Shown here: positions 31,272 to 40,903 of the stretch, piece by piece | Layout: each line of letters begins with the position of its first letter | How positions within the stretch are numbered: the first letter of the stretch is position 1 | Source of the DNA: an uncultured Bacilli bacterium | Lineage (GTDB): Bacteria > Bacillota_I > Bacilli_A > RF39 > UBA660 | Length of the DNA: 43,002 nucleotides | Direction of reading: 5' to 3' | Assembly (NCBI GenBank): GCA_947585065.1 | Contig: CANPWX010000002.1 | Coordinates: 1 to 43,002 of the forward strand | Program-made: the position numbers and the translations under genes | The notes under the pieces: generated by a model | The model's input: the letters and a program-made list of their open reading frames with translations, nothing else | What the model was told of the DNA's origin: nothing | Databases searched by the model: none

Positions 31272-33371
31272 ATGTCAGTAAAAATAATTATAATTATTTT
31301 TTTATCTATAATTATGGTATTAGTGCTATATATGGAACCATTTTTAATAAAAATTCGATTAAAAAATAATAATGAACATGGATCTGCTAGATGGTCAACC
31401 AAAAGAGAAATCAAAAGGAATTTTACAAAAGAAAATTTAAATCATATTAATAAAGTTGGGTTTCCAATTTATTTTGATAAAAATTTAAAATATGTTTGGT
31501 TTGATAATGAAACTCCACATTGGTGTTATCTTGGTAGTAGTGGAAGTGGTAAATCCTCAACGAGTGTATTGCCACTTTGCTCTTTTATTGCAAATGCAAA
31601 AATACATAGATCTGTATTTATTACAGATCCAAAAGCAGAAATTTTCACAAAAACAAGTAAAATGTTTAAAGAAAAAGGATATGAAGTAATTACTATTGAT
31701 TTTAGAACTCCTGAAAAGTCAAACAAAATTAATTTGCTTGAGCCATGTATTATAGAATATGAACAGTACATGAGTTATGAAAAACAAGCTAATAATATGG
31801 AAGTAGAGTTAAATAAAATGAAAAAAAGACTTTCTATACTGGAACAAGAAATACAACTTTTGAAAGAAAATAATGATCAAGAGGAAGAAATATTGTCATT
31901 ATTAAAAAAGAAATTGCATAAATTGGAAAAAAGTATAGAACAGAAAAAAAGAGAAAAAATGGATTTTGAAAATGATTCTATGTTTCATTATGCAGAATGT
32001 AATCGACTTATTACTTCTATAAGTGGAATGATAATGAATGAAAAAAACGCAAGAGATCCATTTTGGAATAATTCAGCAAGAAGTTTACTAGAAGGAATTA
32101 TTGGATTATTTTTAGAAGATTATAAAGATAAGAAAATAACAAGAAATCAAATTACACTTTCTTCTATAAAAAAATTTCAAAATAGTTCTATGACAGAAGA
32201 AAATGCCGAAATATTAAAAGATTATATTAATGAAAAACCTTATGGATCTAAAAGTAAAGATAGCTTAGTATCTATTTTATCAAGTAGCGAAAATACTTAT
32301 AAATCGATTACAAGTGTATTTAATGAAAGAATGTCTTTGTTTGATGATGTAAATGTGGAAAATATTATTTCTTCTTCTGATTTTCCTTTAGATATATTAG
32401 GAAGAAAACCTACGGCAATGTATATTATTGTACCAGATGAAGAAAAGATGTATTACAATCTAATTACTATTATAGTGGGACTTTTATATCGTGAGGTAAC
32501 AAAATATGCAAACCAACAAGAAAATAAAAAAGTAAAAGTGGAAATAGATTGGATACTTGATGAGTTTGCAAATTGCCCACCACTTCCTGATATGGAAACC
32601 ATTATTTCAGTAGCGCGTTCCAGAGGATTACGTTTTCATTTATACATTCAATCTTTTGCTCAACTTAATAATGTTTATGGAAGAGATGTTGCTCAAACAA
32701 TTCTTGATAACTGTGGACTTGCCTATTTAAAAACTAATACTCAAGAAACAGCAGAGGCAATAAGTAAATTACTGGGTGTTCAAACTTTAGAAGTGAATTC
32801 CATTAATTACTCTATCAATTCATTACAAAATAATGGAAGTAAAAGTTCTAGTTTAATTGGCAGACCACTTCTTACGGCAGATGAAATAAAACAATTGCAT
32901 TATAAAACAATTCTGTTTCCTATAATAGGACATCCTATTTTTCGCGATACAGTTTTTTATAAGAAATTTAAAATTTTTAAAGAGGGTAAAATAGAACGTA
33001 ATACTAGGCATTTACAGAAATTAACAAGTACCTATTATACTGTAGAAGATATTAGCAGTCAAAGAATTAAAGATGTGGATAATGAAGATAAAGAAATGGT
33101 AAATCAAAAAGAAAAACTTGATATACTAGTTGAAACTCTAAAAATCGAGCTAAACTCAGTAAAACATAATGTTGAATTTTTAACGGAAAATGATAAAGTG
33201 ATTTGTTTGATAGGTTTTTATAATTCCTTATCACAAATAAAACTTGGAAATATATTATCTAAAATTGATGGAACAAAATATATATTTACATTGAATGCCG
33301 AAGAAAATCCAAAATCAAAATATGAACAAGAATTGGAAATAATGATAAAAGAAAATAACGAGGGGGAATAA
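31272..33371 (+). CDS. VirD4/TraG type IV coupling protein
   Basis: A 699-residue protein with an N-terminal membrane helix (residues 3-22), Walker A GSSGSGKSS (about 87-95, Lys94) and Walker B ILDEFAN (Asp430-Glu431) followed by the typical PPLPDMETIISVARSRG. It docks the relaxase-DNA complex to the channel. Residues about 160-240 are a charged coiled coil (MEVELNKMKKRLSILEQEIQ...) inserted between the early ATPase strands and the conserved MFHYAECNRLI stretch; this insert looks larger than in most family members. The C-terminal ~110 residues are a charged tail. Confidence 0.93.
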   Translation: MSVKIIIIIFLSIIMVLVLYMEPFLIKIRLKNNNEHGSARWSTKREIKRNFTKENLNHINKVGFPIYFDKNLKYVWFDNETPHWCYLGSSGSGKSSTSVLPLCSFIANAKIHRSVFITDPKAEIFTKTSKMFKEKGYEVITIDFRTPEKSNKINLLEPCIIEYEQYMSYEKQANNMEVELNKMKKRLSILEQEIQLLKENNDQEEEILSLLKKKLHKLEKSIEQKKREKMDFENDSMFHYAECNRLITSISGMIMNEKNARDPFWNNSARSLLEGIIGLFLEDYKDKKITRNQITLSSIKKFQNSSMTEENAEILKDYINEKPYGSKSKDSLVSILSSSENTYKSITSVFNERMSLFDDVNVENIISSSDFPLDILGRKPTAMYIIVPDEEKMYYNLITIIVGLLYREVTKYANQQENKKVKVEIDWILDEFANCPPLPDMETIISVARSRGLRFHLYIQSFAQLNNVYGRDVAQTILDNCGLAYLKTNTQETAEAISKLLGVQTLEVNSINYSINSLQNNGSKSSSLIGRPLLTADEIKQLHYKTILFPIIGHPIFRDTVFYKKFKIFKEGKIERNTRHLQKLTSTYYTVEDISSQRIKDVDNEDKEMVNQKEKLDILVETLKIELNSVKHNVEFLTENDKVICLIGFYNSLSQIKLGNILSKIDGTKYIFTLNAEENPKSKYEQELEIMIKENNEGE

Positions 33372-33373
33372 AT

Positions 33374-33589
33374 ATGTACATTAAAAATTTTGGAAAAATT
33401 ATAAAGTATGAAAGAAAATGCTGGGGTATGAGTAAACGTAGACTTGCTTTTTTAAGTCACTGTGAAGTAGAACTGATAGAAGATATAGAATCTGGAAATG
33501 AAAAAAATCCAGATTTTTTTGTGATGTTAAATATTTGTGAAGTATTAGAAATTAGTATATTTAATTTGATGAAGAAAAGAAAGAAATAA
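33374..33589 (+). CDS. Small XRE-like protein
   Basis: A 71-residue HTH protein (FGKIIKYERKCWGMSKRRLA..., VELIEDIESGNEKNPDFFVM). It starts two bases after the VirD4 stop and ends three bases before the sortase start, so it is inside the transfer operon, an odd place for a repressor. It may provide feedback on the operon that encodes it. Confidence 0.7.
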   Translation: MYIKNFGKIIKYERKCWGMSKRRLAFLSHCEVELIEDIESGNEKNPDFFVMLNICEVLEISIFNLMKKRKK

Positions 33590-33592
33590 AAC

Positions 33593-34210
33593 ATGAAAAA
33601 GAAAACAGTAATTTTAATTATATTGGGGATATTGGGTATTTTAATTGGAAGTTTTTTTGTAATTCATAGTTTTTATTTAGATCAAAAAGTAAAACAAGAA
33701 GATGTAGAAGAAATAGACAATTTTTTTGAGACTTTTACAGATAATGAAGAAGAAAATTTAAACGAAAATAGTGAAACACAAGTATCAAAAACAAAAGCAG
33801 AGATTTCTACAAATTATATTGCTGTAATAGAAATTCCAAAAATAAATTTAAAAACAGGAGTTGTTTGGAGTAATAAAAGTTTTAGTACTATGAATCGAAA
33901 TGTTAGTATTTATCCTACTTCTGTTTTACCAGATAAAGTAGGAAATTTAATTTTATTTGCTCACTCTGGTACTACAAGAGTAGGGTATTTTCACAACATT
34001 AATAAGTTACAAGAGAAAGATCCTATTTACTTATATTATAATCATCAGACATATATCTACAAGGTAGTAGAAATATGGGAAGTGTCTGCCGCAAATTATA
34101 CACCGTTAAAACAAACAGAGGAAAAAGTAATAACTTTAATTACCTGTAAAAGAGGAAATAACAAAAAAAGAATTGTAATAAGAGGGGAGTTGATAGATAG
34201 TGCAAAATAA
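33593..34210 (+). CDS. Sortase
   Basis: A 205-residue protein with an N-terminal membrane helix (residues 5-27), an acidic linker (38-65), and a sortase barrel at about 72-200. Catalytic His124 is in FAHSGTTRVGYF, Cys185 in TLITCKRG, with an Arg about nine residues later (KKRIVIRGEL). It covalently fixes LPxTG proteins to the cell wall; the obvious substrate in the element is the LPQTG adhesin at 15957. Membership looks closest to class D/E-like housekeeping-type sortases, but I cannot fix the class. It overlaps the next gene by 11 bases. Confidence 0.88.
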   Translation: MKKKTVILIILGILGILIGSFFVIHSFYLDQKVKQEDVEEIDNFFETFTDNEEENLNENSETQVSKTKAEISTNYIAVIEIPKINLKTGVVWSNKSFSTMNRNVSIYPTSVLPDKVGNLILFAHSGTTRVGYFHNINKLQEKDPIYLYYNHQTYIYKVVEIWEVSAANYTPLKQTEEKVITLITCKRGNNKKRIVIRGELIDSAK

Positions 34211-37200
34211 AATTTTATTAAATAGTAAAGAATTTCTAAAGTTTATAAAGTTTGCCTCACAGTTTTATAAAGCTAATTATTATAATATTGAAAATGTTCT
34301 TTATCTTTATAATGAATGTCCACATGGTCGAGCTTTTGGAACTTATGATGATTGGAATATGGTAGGAAGAAGAATTATTGCAAATAAACATGGCTATCGA
34401 TTGTTAAATAAAGAAAATTGGCGAGTTATAGTTTTTGATATTTCGCAAACATGGGGCAGAAAAATTCTTTTTAATCAGTTTGATAAAGAAAAAGCACCTA
34501 TTATTTTAGAATCTTTGCAAAATACACATCAATTAGAAAAAGAAAACAATATAACCTCAGAGGATACTTCAAAGCAATTTTTTGAAACAATCAGAAAAAT
34601 AGTTTTAAAAAAGATGAAAGAAAGCGATGATAATTTTAATGAAACAGATCAAAATTTCATATCCACATTATCATCATTATTTGTTCTTAATAAATGTAAT
34701 TACAATATTAACAATTACTATCAAGAAAATTTATTTGATGAATTAAAAAATCCAAATTATTTAGAATTGTTAGATATTTCTTATGATACTTATCGAAATT
34801 TAATGTTTGAAATTAAGGCATTAGAAAAAGAAATAAAAAAAGAAAAAGTTACTATTGAGGAAACAGTAGAAACAGAGAAAAATTTAGAAATAGAAACGAG
34901 AGAACTAAAGGAAGAAATAGCAGAGAAAATTACTGAGCAAAGAATAGATAACGAAGAATTAACGAATGAGCTTTCCGATTTTGTAAATGAGGAAGATAAT
35001 CAACAAGAAGTACAAGAGGAACCTTTAACACAAAGTTATCAACAACAGTTTGATTTATTTAATAACACGGTTACTGAAATAAAAGAAGAAAAGTTAAATA
35101 ATGAGGAAACAAAGATGGAAGATACTAACAAAAAACAAGATTATTATTATAGAACAGTAGAACAAACTTTAATTCCTACTTCTAATGGTATGACTTTGTC
35201 TGAAAAAAAATACAAGTATTATGACTTTAACGGTAACGAGATAAAAGATTACGAGGAGAAACATTCCAAACAAGATTATCATTTTGAAACAGATATTGAT
35301 TATGGTGGATCTAAGACAAAATTTTTAAATAATGTAAATGCAGTTAATTTATTGAAAACTTTGGAAAAAGAGAATAGAAGTGCTACGAAAGAAGAACAAG
35401 ATGTTTTAGCAAAATATACTGGTTGGGGTGGTATTCCTGAGGCATTTGATGAGAGAAAAGAAAATTGGATTAATGAATATCAACAACTGAAAGATATTCT
35501 GACACCAGATGAATATGAAAAAGCTAGAGAATCTACTTTAACAGCCTTTTATACACCCAATATTGTTATAAAATCAATATGGAATATTTTAGAAAGAATG
35601 GGTTTTCGTAAAGGAAACATTTTAGAACCATCTATGGGAATAGGAAACTTTTTTGGAAATATTCCAAAAAATATGGAAAATTCTAAACTATACGGAGTAG
35701 AACTAGATAGTATAAGTGGACAAATTGCCAAAAAATTATATCCAAATGCGGATATACAAATAAAAGGATACGAAGAAACTAATTTTCAAGATAATTTTTT
35801 CGATTTGATTATAAGCAATGTACCTTTTGGTAGTATTCCTATTTATGATAATAACTATAAAGAAAATAATTTATATATTCATGATTATTTTTTTAAAAAG
35901 TCTTTAGATAAAGTTCGTGCTGGAGGCATTATTGCATTTATCACTTCTACAGGAACATTAGACAAACAAGATAACCGTTTTAGAAAATATATTGCAGAAC
36001 GTGCAGATTTAATTGGTGCTTTTCGATTACCTTATGATGTCTTCAAGAAAATTGGAAACACGAAAGTTACTTCAGATGTTATTTTTTTAAAAAAGAAAGA
36101 TAAGTTAGAAATAAATGCAAATCCAAATTGGTTAGAGATTGGTAAAACGGAGGATGGAATTCCAATCAATAACTATTATCTTGAAAATCCTGATATGCTT
36201 TTAGGGAAAATGGATTATGATTATATGTATGGAAATGATCAATTTACGGTGCTAAAGTCATTGGAAAATAAAGAATTAAAAGATTTATTGCATAATATTG
36301 AAGAGAAATTTGCTAAGGATATTTATCACGAAATAGAAGAAACGAAAGACATTCAAGAAGAAATTTTACCAGCTATGCCAAATGTAAAAAACAATGCGTT
36401 TATTATAATAAATGACAAAATTTATCAACGAAATGATTCTGTGATGATACCTTTGAAAAATCAAGATGGAAAAAGTTGTGAACGAATTACAGGAATGATT
36501 CAGATTCGAGATTGTTTAAAAAAAGTTTTTGATATTCAATTAAAAAATGGCATTGATGAAGATTTACAGCAAGAACAAAATAAATTGAATAAAATTTATG
36601 ATCAATTTGTAAAAAAATACGGTAATTTAAATGATTCAGCAAATAGAAAAGTTTTTTCAGAAGATCCAGATTATTGTTTATTGACTTCTATTGAGGAAGA
36701 ATATAAAGAAGGAGATATCAAAAAGTTTAGAAAAGGTATAGTATTTTCTCAAAGAACGATAAGACCTATGAATTTAGAATTAAAGGCAGAAACAAGTATT
36801 GAGGCACTTACTATATCTTTAAATGAGAAAGGAAATGTAGATATTCCTTTTATATCTAACTTACTAAAGAAAAGCGAAAAAGAAGTTTTAGAAGAGTTAA
36901 ATGGATTGATATTTAAAGAACCAATTTTGTCACAGGATAGGGAAAAAGACTATTGGGTTACTTCAGCAGAGTATTTGAGTGGAAATGTTAGAGAAAAATT
37001 ACAACAAGCAGAATCATTAAATCAAGATGGTATGTATGATAAAAATATTGAAGCATTAAAAAGAGTACAACCAGAAGAAATAAAAGCAGAGGATATTGAT
37101 ATATCACTTGGTGCAGTATGGATACCGCCCAATATTATCAAAAAATTTTGTGTGGATTTGGTAGATATTCCTTATCAATACGAAGATAAACTACACATAG

Positions 37201-40028
37201 ACTATGTTCCAGAAATTAATGGTTGGTTAATGCAAAGATCAGGAGTACGTTTTGATTATGGAAATACAAAAAACACAAAAACTTGGGGAACAAAACGAGC
37301 AGATGCCTTGACTTTAATTAAATCTTCATTAAATCTAAAAACAATATCTATATTTGATAAAGATCAAGATGACAAGGAAATTTTCAATGCAAAGGAGACA
37401 GCAATTGCAAGAGAAAAACAAAATGAAATTAAAGAAGAATTTAAAAATTGGGTAAATACTCATGAAAACATAAGAAAAGAGTTAGTAAAAATGTATAATG
37501 AAAAGTTTAATTCCATTCGATTAAGAGAATATGATGGTTTAAATTTAGAATTTAAAGGAATGTCAACTTCTATTCAATTAAAGGAACATCAAAAAAATGC
37601 CGTTGCACGTATTCTTTTTGGTGGTAATACTTTGCTAGCACACTGCGTAGGAGCAGGAAAAACGTTTGAAATGGTGGCAGCAGCGATGGAACTAAAAAGA
37701 TTAGGAATTGCACACAAGCCTATGTTTGTTGTTCCAAATCATTTAACAGAACAATGGGGATCTGAATTTTTGAAGTTGTATCCAAATGCTAACATATTAG
37801 TTGCAACAAAAAAGGATTTTGAAAAAGAAAAGAGAAAAAGATTTATGTCACGAATTGCAACAGGTGAATGGGATGCAGTTATTGTTGGACATAGTTCGTT
37901 TGGAAAAATTCCCGTTTCTAAGGAATTACAAATCAGTTTTATTAATGAAGAAATTGGAAATATTAGTATTGCAGTTGAACGAATTAAAGCAGAACATGGA
38001 GGAGATTTAAGTGTTAAAAAAATGGAAGCAATGCAAAAATCTTTATCCACTAATTTAAAAAAATTATTAGCAGAAGATACAAAAGATGATAGTGTGACTT
38101 TTGAAGAGTTAGGTGTTGATTATTTATTTGTTGATGAAGCTCATGAATTTAAAAATTTAGCATTATTTTCTAAAATGAATAATGTAAGTGGAGTAAGTTC
38201 TGTAGCAAGTCAAAAAGCAAGCGATTTGTATATGAAAATTCAATATTTGGATAGTTTAAAACCAAATAATTGTGTAGTCTTTGCAACTGGTACACCAATA
38301 TCAAATTCTATGGCAGAACTGTATACAATGCAAAAATATTTACAGTTTAATACATTAAAAAAATTAGGACTAGATTATTTTGATAGCTGGGCGAGTGTTT
38401 TCGGACAAACAGTAACTACTTTAGAACTTGCACCAGATGGATCTGGTTTTAGAAATAAAACGCGATTTGCAAAATTTAATAATGTACCAGAGTTATTAAA
38501 TCTCTTTAAAAGCATTGCAGATATAAAAACTTCAAAAGAATTAAATTTACCTGTTCCTAAATTGAAATTTAATCGTTATGAAAATGTAACTGCTCCAAAA
38601 AGCAAGGAACTTACTGATTATGTAGAAACACTAGTGCAACGTAGCGAGGATATTAAAAATAATCTTGTTAAACCTTATGAGGATAATATGCTTTTAGTAA
38701 CTACTGATGGAAGAAAAGCAGCACTTGATTTAAGGCTTGTAGATGAAAATATGCCCGATTTACCAAACAGTAAAATAAACATAGCGGTAGATAACATCTT
38801 TAAAATTTATGATGAAACAAAAGCAAAAAGGTCTACTCAATTAGTTTTCTGTGATTTATCAGTACCAAAAAATGATGGGACTTTTAGTGTATATAATGAC
38901 GTAAGAGATAAGTTAATCAATAAAGGTGTAAAGGAAGAAGAAATTGCTTTTATTCATGACGCTGATACAGAAACTAAAAAAGCAGAATTGTTTGAAGATG
39001 TGAGAAACGGAAAAGTGAGAATTTTAATGGGATCAACATCAAAAATGGGTGCGGGAGTGAATGTTCAAAATAAACTAATAGCATTACATCACTTAGACTG
39101 TCCGTGGAGACCAAGTGATATGGAACAACGCGAGGGAAGAATTTTAAGACAAGGAAATGAAAATGCAGAAGTACAGATTTTTCGTTATGTAACCGAGGCT
39201 AGTTTTGATGGATATTCCTATCAGATTTTAGAAACGAAAGAAAACTTTATCAATCCAATTATGACATCAGCAACTGCAAATCGAACAATGAGCGATATAG
39301 ATGATAGTGCTTTATCCTATTCTGAAATTAAAGCAATAGCAACAGGAAACCGTGCAATTAAGAGAAAATTTCAAATTGAAAATGATTTAAAACAATTATC
39401 TTTACTTAAAGCACGTTATGATTCCTCTAAAAGAGAAATGGAAAATGACTTGGTAATTCACTTTCCAAGAGAATTGAAAGAAAGTGAAACTACAAAAGAA
39501 ATGATTGAACAAGATTTGGAAAAGGTAACAGATACTTCTGGTGACAAATTTTCTATCGAGTTAATGGGAAAGCAATATAACCAAAGAACGGATGCTGGTG
39601 ATAAACTTCTCGCTATATTTTCTATCTTAAAGCATGAAGAAAGAGTCGTTGGACATTTTAGTAATTTTGAAATTATTGGAAATAAAGATGAAGTTGCGGA
39701 TTTACCGCATTTTTATTTGAAAGGGGCTTATTCATATCCAATAGAAGTGTCTTTCAACAGTCTAGGAAATATTATGAAATTTGAAAGTGCGGTAAAAGGA
39801 ATACCTAATAGATATGAAACAGCTAAAGAAGAAGTGGAAAGAATCAACAAACAAATTGAAATGACAAAAGAGGAAATCAAGAAACCGTTTACTAGATTAG
39901 AAGAATTACAAAACCTCATAAAAGAAAAAGAAGAAGTTTATAAAGAACTAGGTATTAATGAGGAAGAAGAACAGATTCTTTGTGACACAAAAGAAACTAG
40001 CGAAACCCAAATGGAAATAACAATTTAA
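34200..40028 (+). CDS. Giant fusion: ArdC-like N-terminus, N6-DNA-methylase, SNF2 helicase
   Basis: A 1942-residue protein from GTG 34200. Residues about 5-110 resemble the ArdC/LtrC-type ssDNA-binding domain. A charged low-complexity linker (about 205-305) follows. An N6-adenine methylase domain (about 400-640) has the SAM motif EPSMGIGNFFG (about 475) and SNVPFG (about 539) in place of the common NPPF/Y. A SNF2 helicase follows: Walker A GAGKT (Lys1154), DEAH (1312-1315), and C-terminal motifs MGAGVNVQ (about 1615) and REGRILRQG (about 1643). Large methylase-helicase fusions are typical of Gram-positive ICEs. Likely roles are anti-restriction marking or remodelling of transferred DNA. The change of NPP to NVP may weaken methylation. 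Confidence 0.88.
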   Translation: MQNKILLNSKEFLKFIKFASQFYKANYYNIENVLYLYNECPHGRAFGTYDDWNMVGRRIIANKHGYRLLNKENWRVIVFDISQTWGRKILFNQFDKEKAPIILESLQNTHQLEKENNITSEDTSKQFFETIRKIVLKKMKESDDNFNETDQNFISTLSSLFVLNKCNYNINNYYQENLFDELKNPNYLELLDISYDTYRNLMFEIKALEKEIKKEKVTIEETVETEKNLEIETRELKEEIAEKITEQRIDNEELTNELSDFVNEEDNQQEVQEEPLTQSYQQQFDLFNNTVTEIKEEKLNNEETKMEDTNKKQDYYYRTVEQTLIPTSNGMTLSEKKYKYYDFNGNEIKDYEEKHSKQDYHFETDIDYGGSKTKFLNNVNAVNLLKTLEKENRSATKEEQDVLAKYTGWGGIPEAFDERKENWINEYQQLKDILTPDEYEKARESTLTAFYTPNIVIKSIWNILERMGFRKGNILEPSMGIGNFFGNIPKNMENSKLYGVELDSISGQIAKKLYPNADIQIKGYEETNFQDNFFDLIISNVPFGSIPIYDNNYKENNLYIHDYFFKKSLDKVRAGGIIAFITSTGTLDKQDNRFRKYIAERADLIGAFRLPYDVFKKIGNTKVTSDVIFLKKKDKLEINANPNWLEIGKTEDGIPINNYYLENPDMLLGKMDYDYMYGNDQFTVLKSLENKELKDLLHNIEEKFAKDIYHEIEETKDIQEEILPAMPNVKNNAFIIINDKIYQRNDSVMIPLKNQDGKSCERITGMIQIRDCLKKVFDIQLKNGIDEDLQQEQNKLNKIYDQFVKKYGNLNDSANRKVFSEDPDYCLLTSIEEEYKEGDIKKFRKGIVFSQRTIRPMNLELKAETSIEALTISLNEKGNVDIPFISNLLKKSEKEVLEELNGLIFKEPILSQDREKDYWVTSAEYLSGNVREKLQQAESLNQDGMYDKNIEALKRVQPEEIKAEDIDISLGAVWIPPNIIKKFCVDLVDIPYQYEDKLHIDYVPEINGWLMQRSGVRFDYGNTKNTKTWGTKRADALTLIKSSLNLKTISIFDKDQDDKEIFNAKETAIAREKQNEIKEEFKNWVNTHENIRKELVKMYNEKFNSIRLREYDGLNLEFKGMSTSIQLKEHQKNAVARILFGGNTLLAHCVGAGKTFEMVAAAMELKRLGIAHKPMFVVPNHLTEQWGSEFLKLYPNANILVATKKDFEKEKRKRFMSRIATGEWDAVIVGHSSFGKIPVSKELQISFINEEIGNISIAVERIKAEHGGDLSVKKMEAMQKSLSTNLKKLLAEDTKDDSVTFEELGVDYLFVDEAHEFKNLALFSKMNNVSGVSSVASQKASDLYMKIQYLDSLKPNNCVVFATGTPISNSMAELYTMQKYLQFNTLKKLGLDYFDSWASVFGQTVTTLELAPDGSGFRNKTRFAKFNNVPELLNLFKSIADIKTSKELNLPVPKLKFNRYENVTAPKSKELTDYVETLVQRSEDIKNNLVKPYEDNMLLVTTDGRKAALDLRLVDENMPDLPNSKINIAVDNIFKIYDETKAKRSTQLVFCDLSVPKNDGTFSVYNDVRDKLINKGVKEEEIAFIHDADTETKKAELFEDVRNGKVRILMGSTSKMGAGVNVQNKLIALHHLDCPWRPSDMEQREGRILRQGNENAEVQIFRYVTEASFDGYSYQILETKENFINPIMTSATANRTMSDIDDSALSYSEIKAIATGNRAIKRKFQIENDLKQLSLLKARYDSSKREMENDLVIHFPRELKESETTKEMIEQDLEKVTDTSGDKFSIELMGKQYNQRTDAGDKLLAIFSILKHEERVVGHFSNFEIIGNKDEVADLPHFYLKGAYSYPIEVSFNSLGNIMKFESAVKGIPNRYETAKEEVERINKQIEMTKEEIKKPFTRLEELQNLIKEKEEVYKELGINEEEEQILCDTKETSETQMEITI

Positions 40029-40045
40029 TTTTTTTTAAAAAACAC

Positions 40046-40074
40046 TTGATTTTTTGAAAGATTAGAGTGATTAA
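40046..40074 (+). promoter_or_regulatory. Repeated ICE promoter, copy C
   Basis: TTGATT (40046-40051), 17-base spacer ending ATTAGAGT, GATTAA (40069-40074), the third copy of the promoter at 1809 and 14986. It would drive the 40214 gene and perhaps the recombinase region. Confidence 0.5.
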
Positions 40075-40080
40075 TTGTTC

Positions 40081-40205
40081 AAACGAAAAAATCGTTTAAA
40101 CATATTTGAACTAAGTTTAGCGAGAAGTGAAGTATTCACTTAATCAAGTATGTGCAGAAAAAAATAAAGTGTCTGAAAATCGCTAAAAAGGCACTTTAAG
40201 GGAGG
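40081..40205 (+). promoter_or_regulatory. Structured 5' leader of the 40214 gene
   Basis: Four complementary pairs in 125 bases: AAACGA/TCGTTT (40081-86, 40092-97); TTTAGCGA/TCGCTAAA (40116-23, 40180-87); AAGTGA/TTCACT (40125-30, 40135-40); TAAAGTG/CACTTTA (40165-71, 40192-98). The second and fourth pairs interleave, so they form a pseudoknot or exclude each other. The last arm directly abuts the ribosome binding site (GGGAGG 40200-40205). This looks like a translation-controlling RNA switch. Confidence 0.5.
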
Positions 40206-40213
40206 AAAAGAAA

Positions 40214-40717
40214 ATGAAAGAAAATATTAGTGAAAATGTAAAAAAAACATTAGAAAAATTTAATGAATTGGAAGATTTTGAAAAACTTTATTTAACAAGT
40301 ATAATATTAAATCATCTTGATAATGGACTTATTAATGATGGCAATTATATGAATGAAGAAGAGGCGTATGAAAATAAAAAAGAAGTATTAACATCTTCCA
40401 TATTATTGCTTGATGATCCTATGAAACTAGCAACAAATTTGCTTGTAGTGGGTGCAACTTTAGAAAAAATATCTATCAATCCAAACGGTGTTGATATTGA
40501 ACCATATATTAATAATATTGAAAAATTACCAATAAAAGAATTCTATCAATTGTCTTATCAAGATAAAATTGATTATTTAGCAGAGATATTTTATGAAATA
40601 TCCACGATCGCTGAGGTAGAACAATTAAAATTTGATTTTAATGCGTTAATTGGTAATTTACTAGATTATAGCAGAGAATTGTTTGGAAAAAATGAGACAA
40701 ATCTTGAAACTTTATAA
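40214..40717 (+). CDS. Hypothetical ICE protein
   Basis: A 167-residue acidic, helical soluble protein (starts MKENISENVKKTLEKFNELE). No motif, signal or membrane helix. It is the first gene from promoter copy C and sits behind a strongly structured leader. A control function for the nearby recombinase is plausible, but no DNA-binding motif is seen. Confidence 0.7.
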   Translation: MKENISENVKKTLEKFNELEDFEKLYLTSIILNHLDNGLINDGNYMNEEEAYENKKEVLTSSILLLDDPMKLATNLLVVGATLEKISINPNGVDIEPYINNIEKLPIKEFYQLSYQDKIDYLAEIFYEISTIAEVEQLKFDFNALIGNLLDYSRELFGKNETNLETL

Positions 40718-40731
40718 TTATGCCGAGAAAA

Positions 40732-40846
40732 TCTATTGACAATAGGTAATTGAAATTCGTAATGCTCAATGCAAAGCAAGAAAATTCTTTTTTTGCTATG
40801 CACATTTTATAAAAAGAATTACAATTAGGTTCCTGTTGTCAATAGA
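40732..40846. repeat. Long imperfect hairpin (about 115 bases)
   Basis: Outer arms TCTATTGACAATAGG (40732-40746) and CCTGTTGTCAATAGA (40832-40846) pair with one mismatch. TAATTG/CAATTA and ATTC/GAAT extend the stem inward. A second hairpin, GCAAAGCAAGAAAA (40771-40784) / TTTTTTTGCTATGC (40788-40801), sits in the loop. It is in the gap between two genes; possibilities are a non-coding RNA, a MITE-like element or a recombinase or replication site. Confidence 0.55.
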
Positions 40847-40903
40847 GGAATTGGAATAATTATTTGCAAAGATTACATAAAAACATAAAGGGGGTTGAAA
40901 TTT

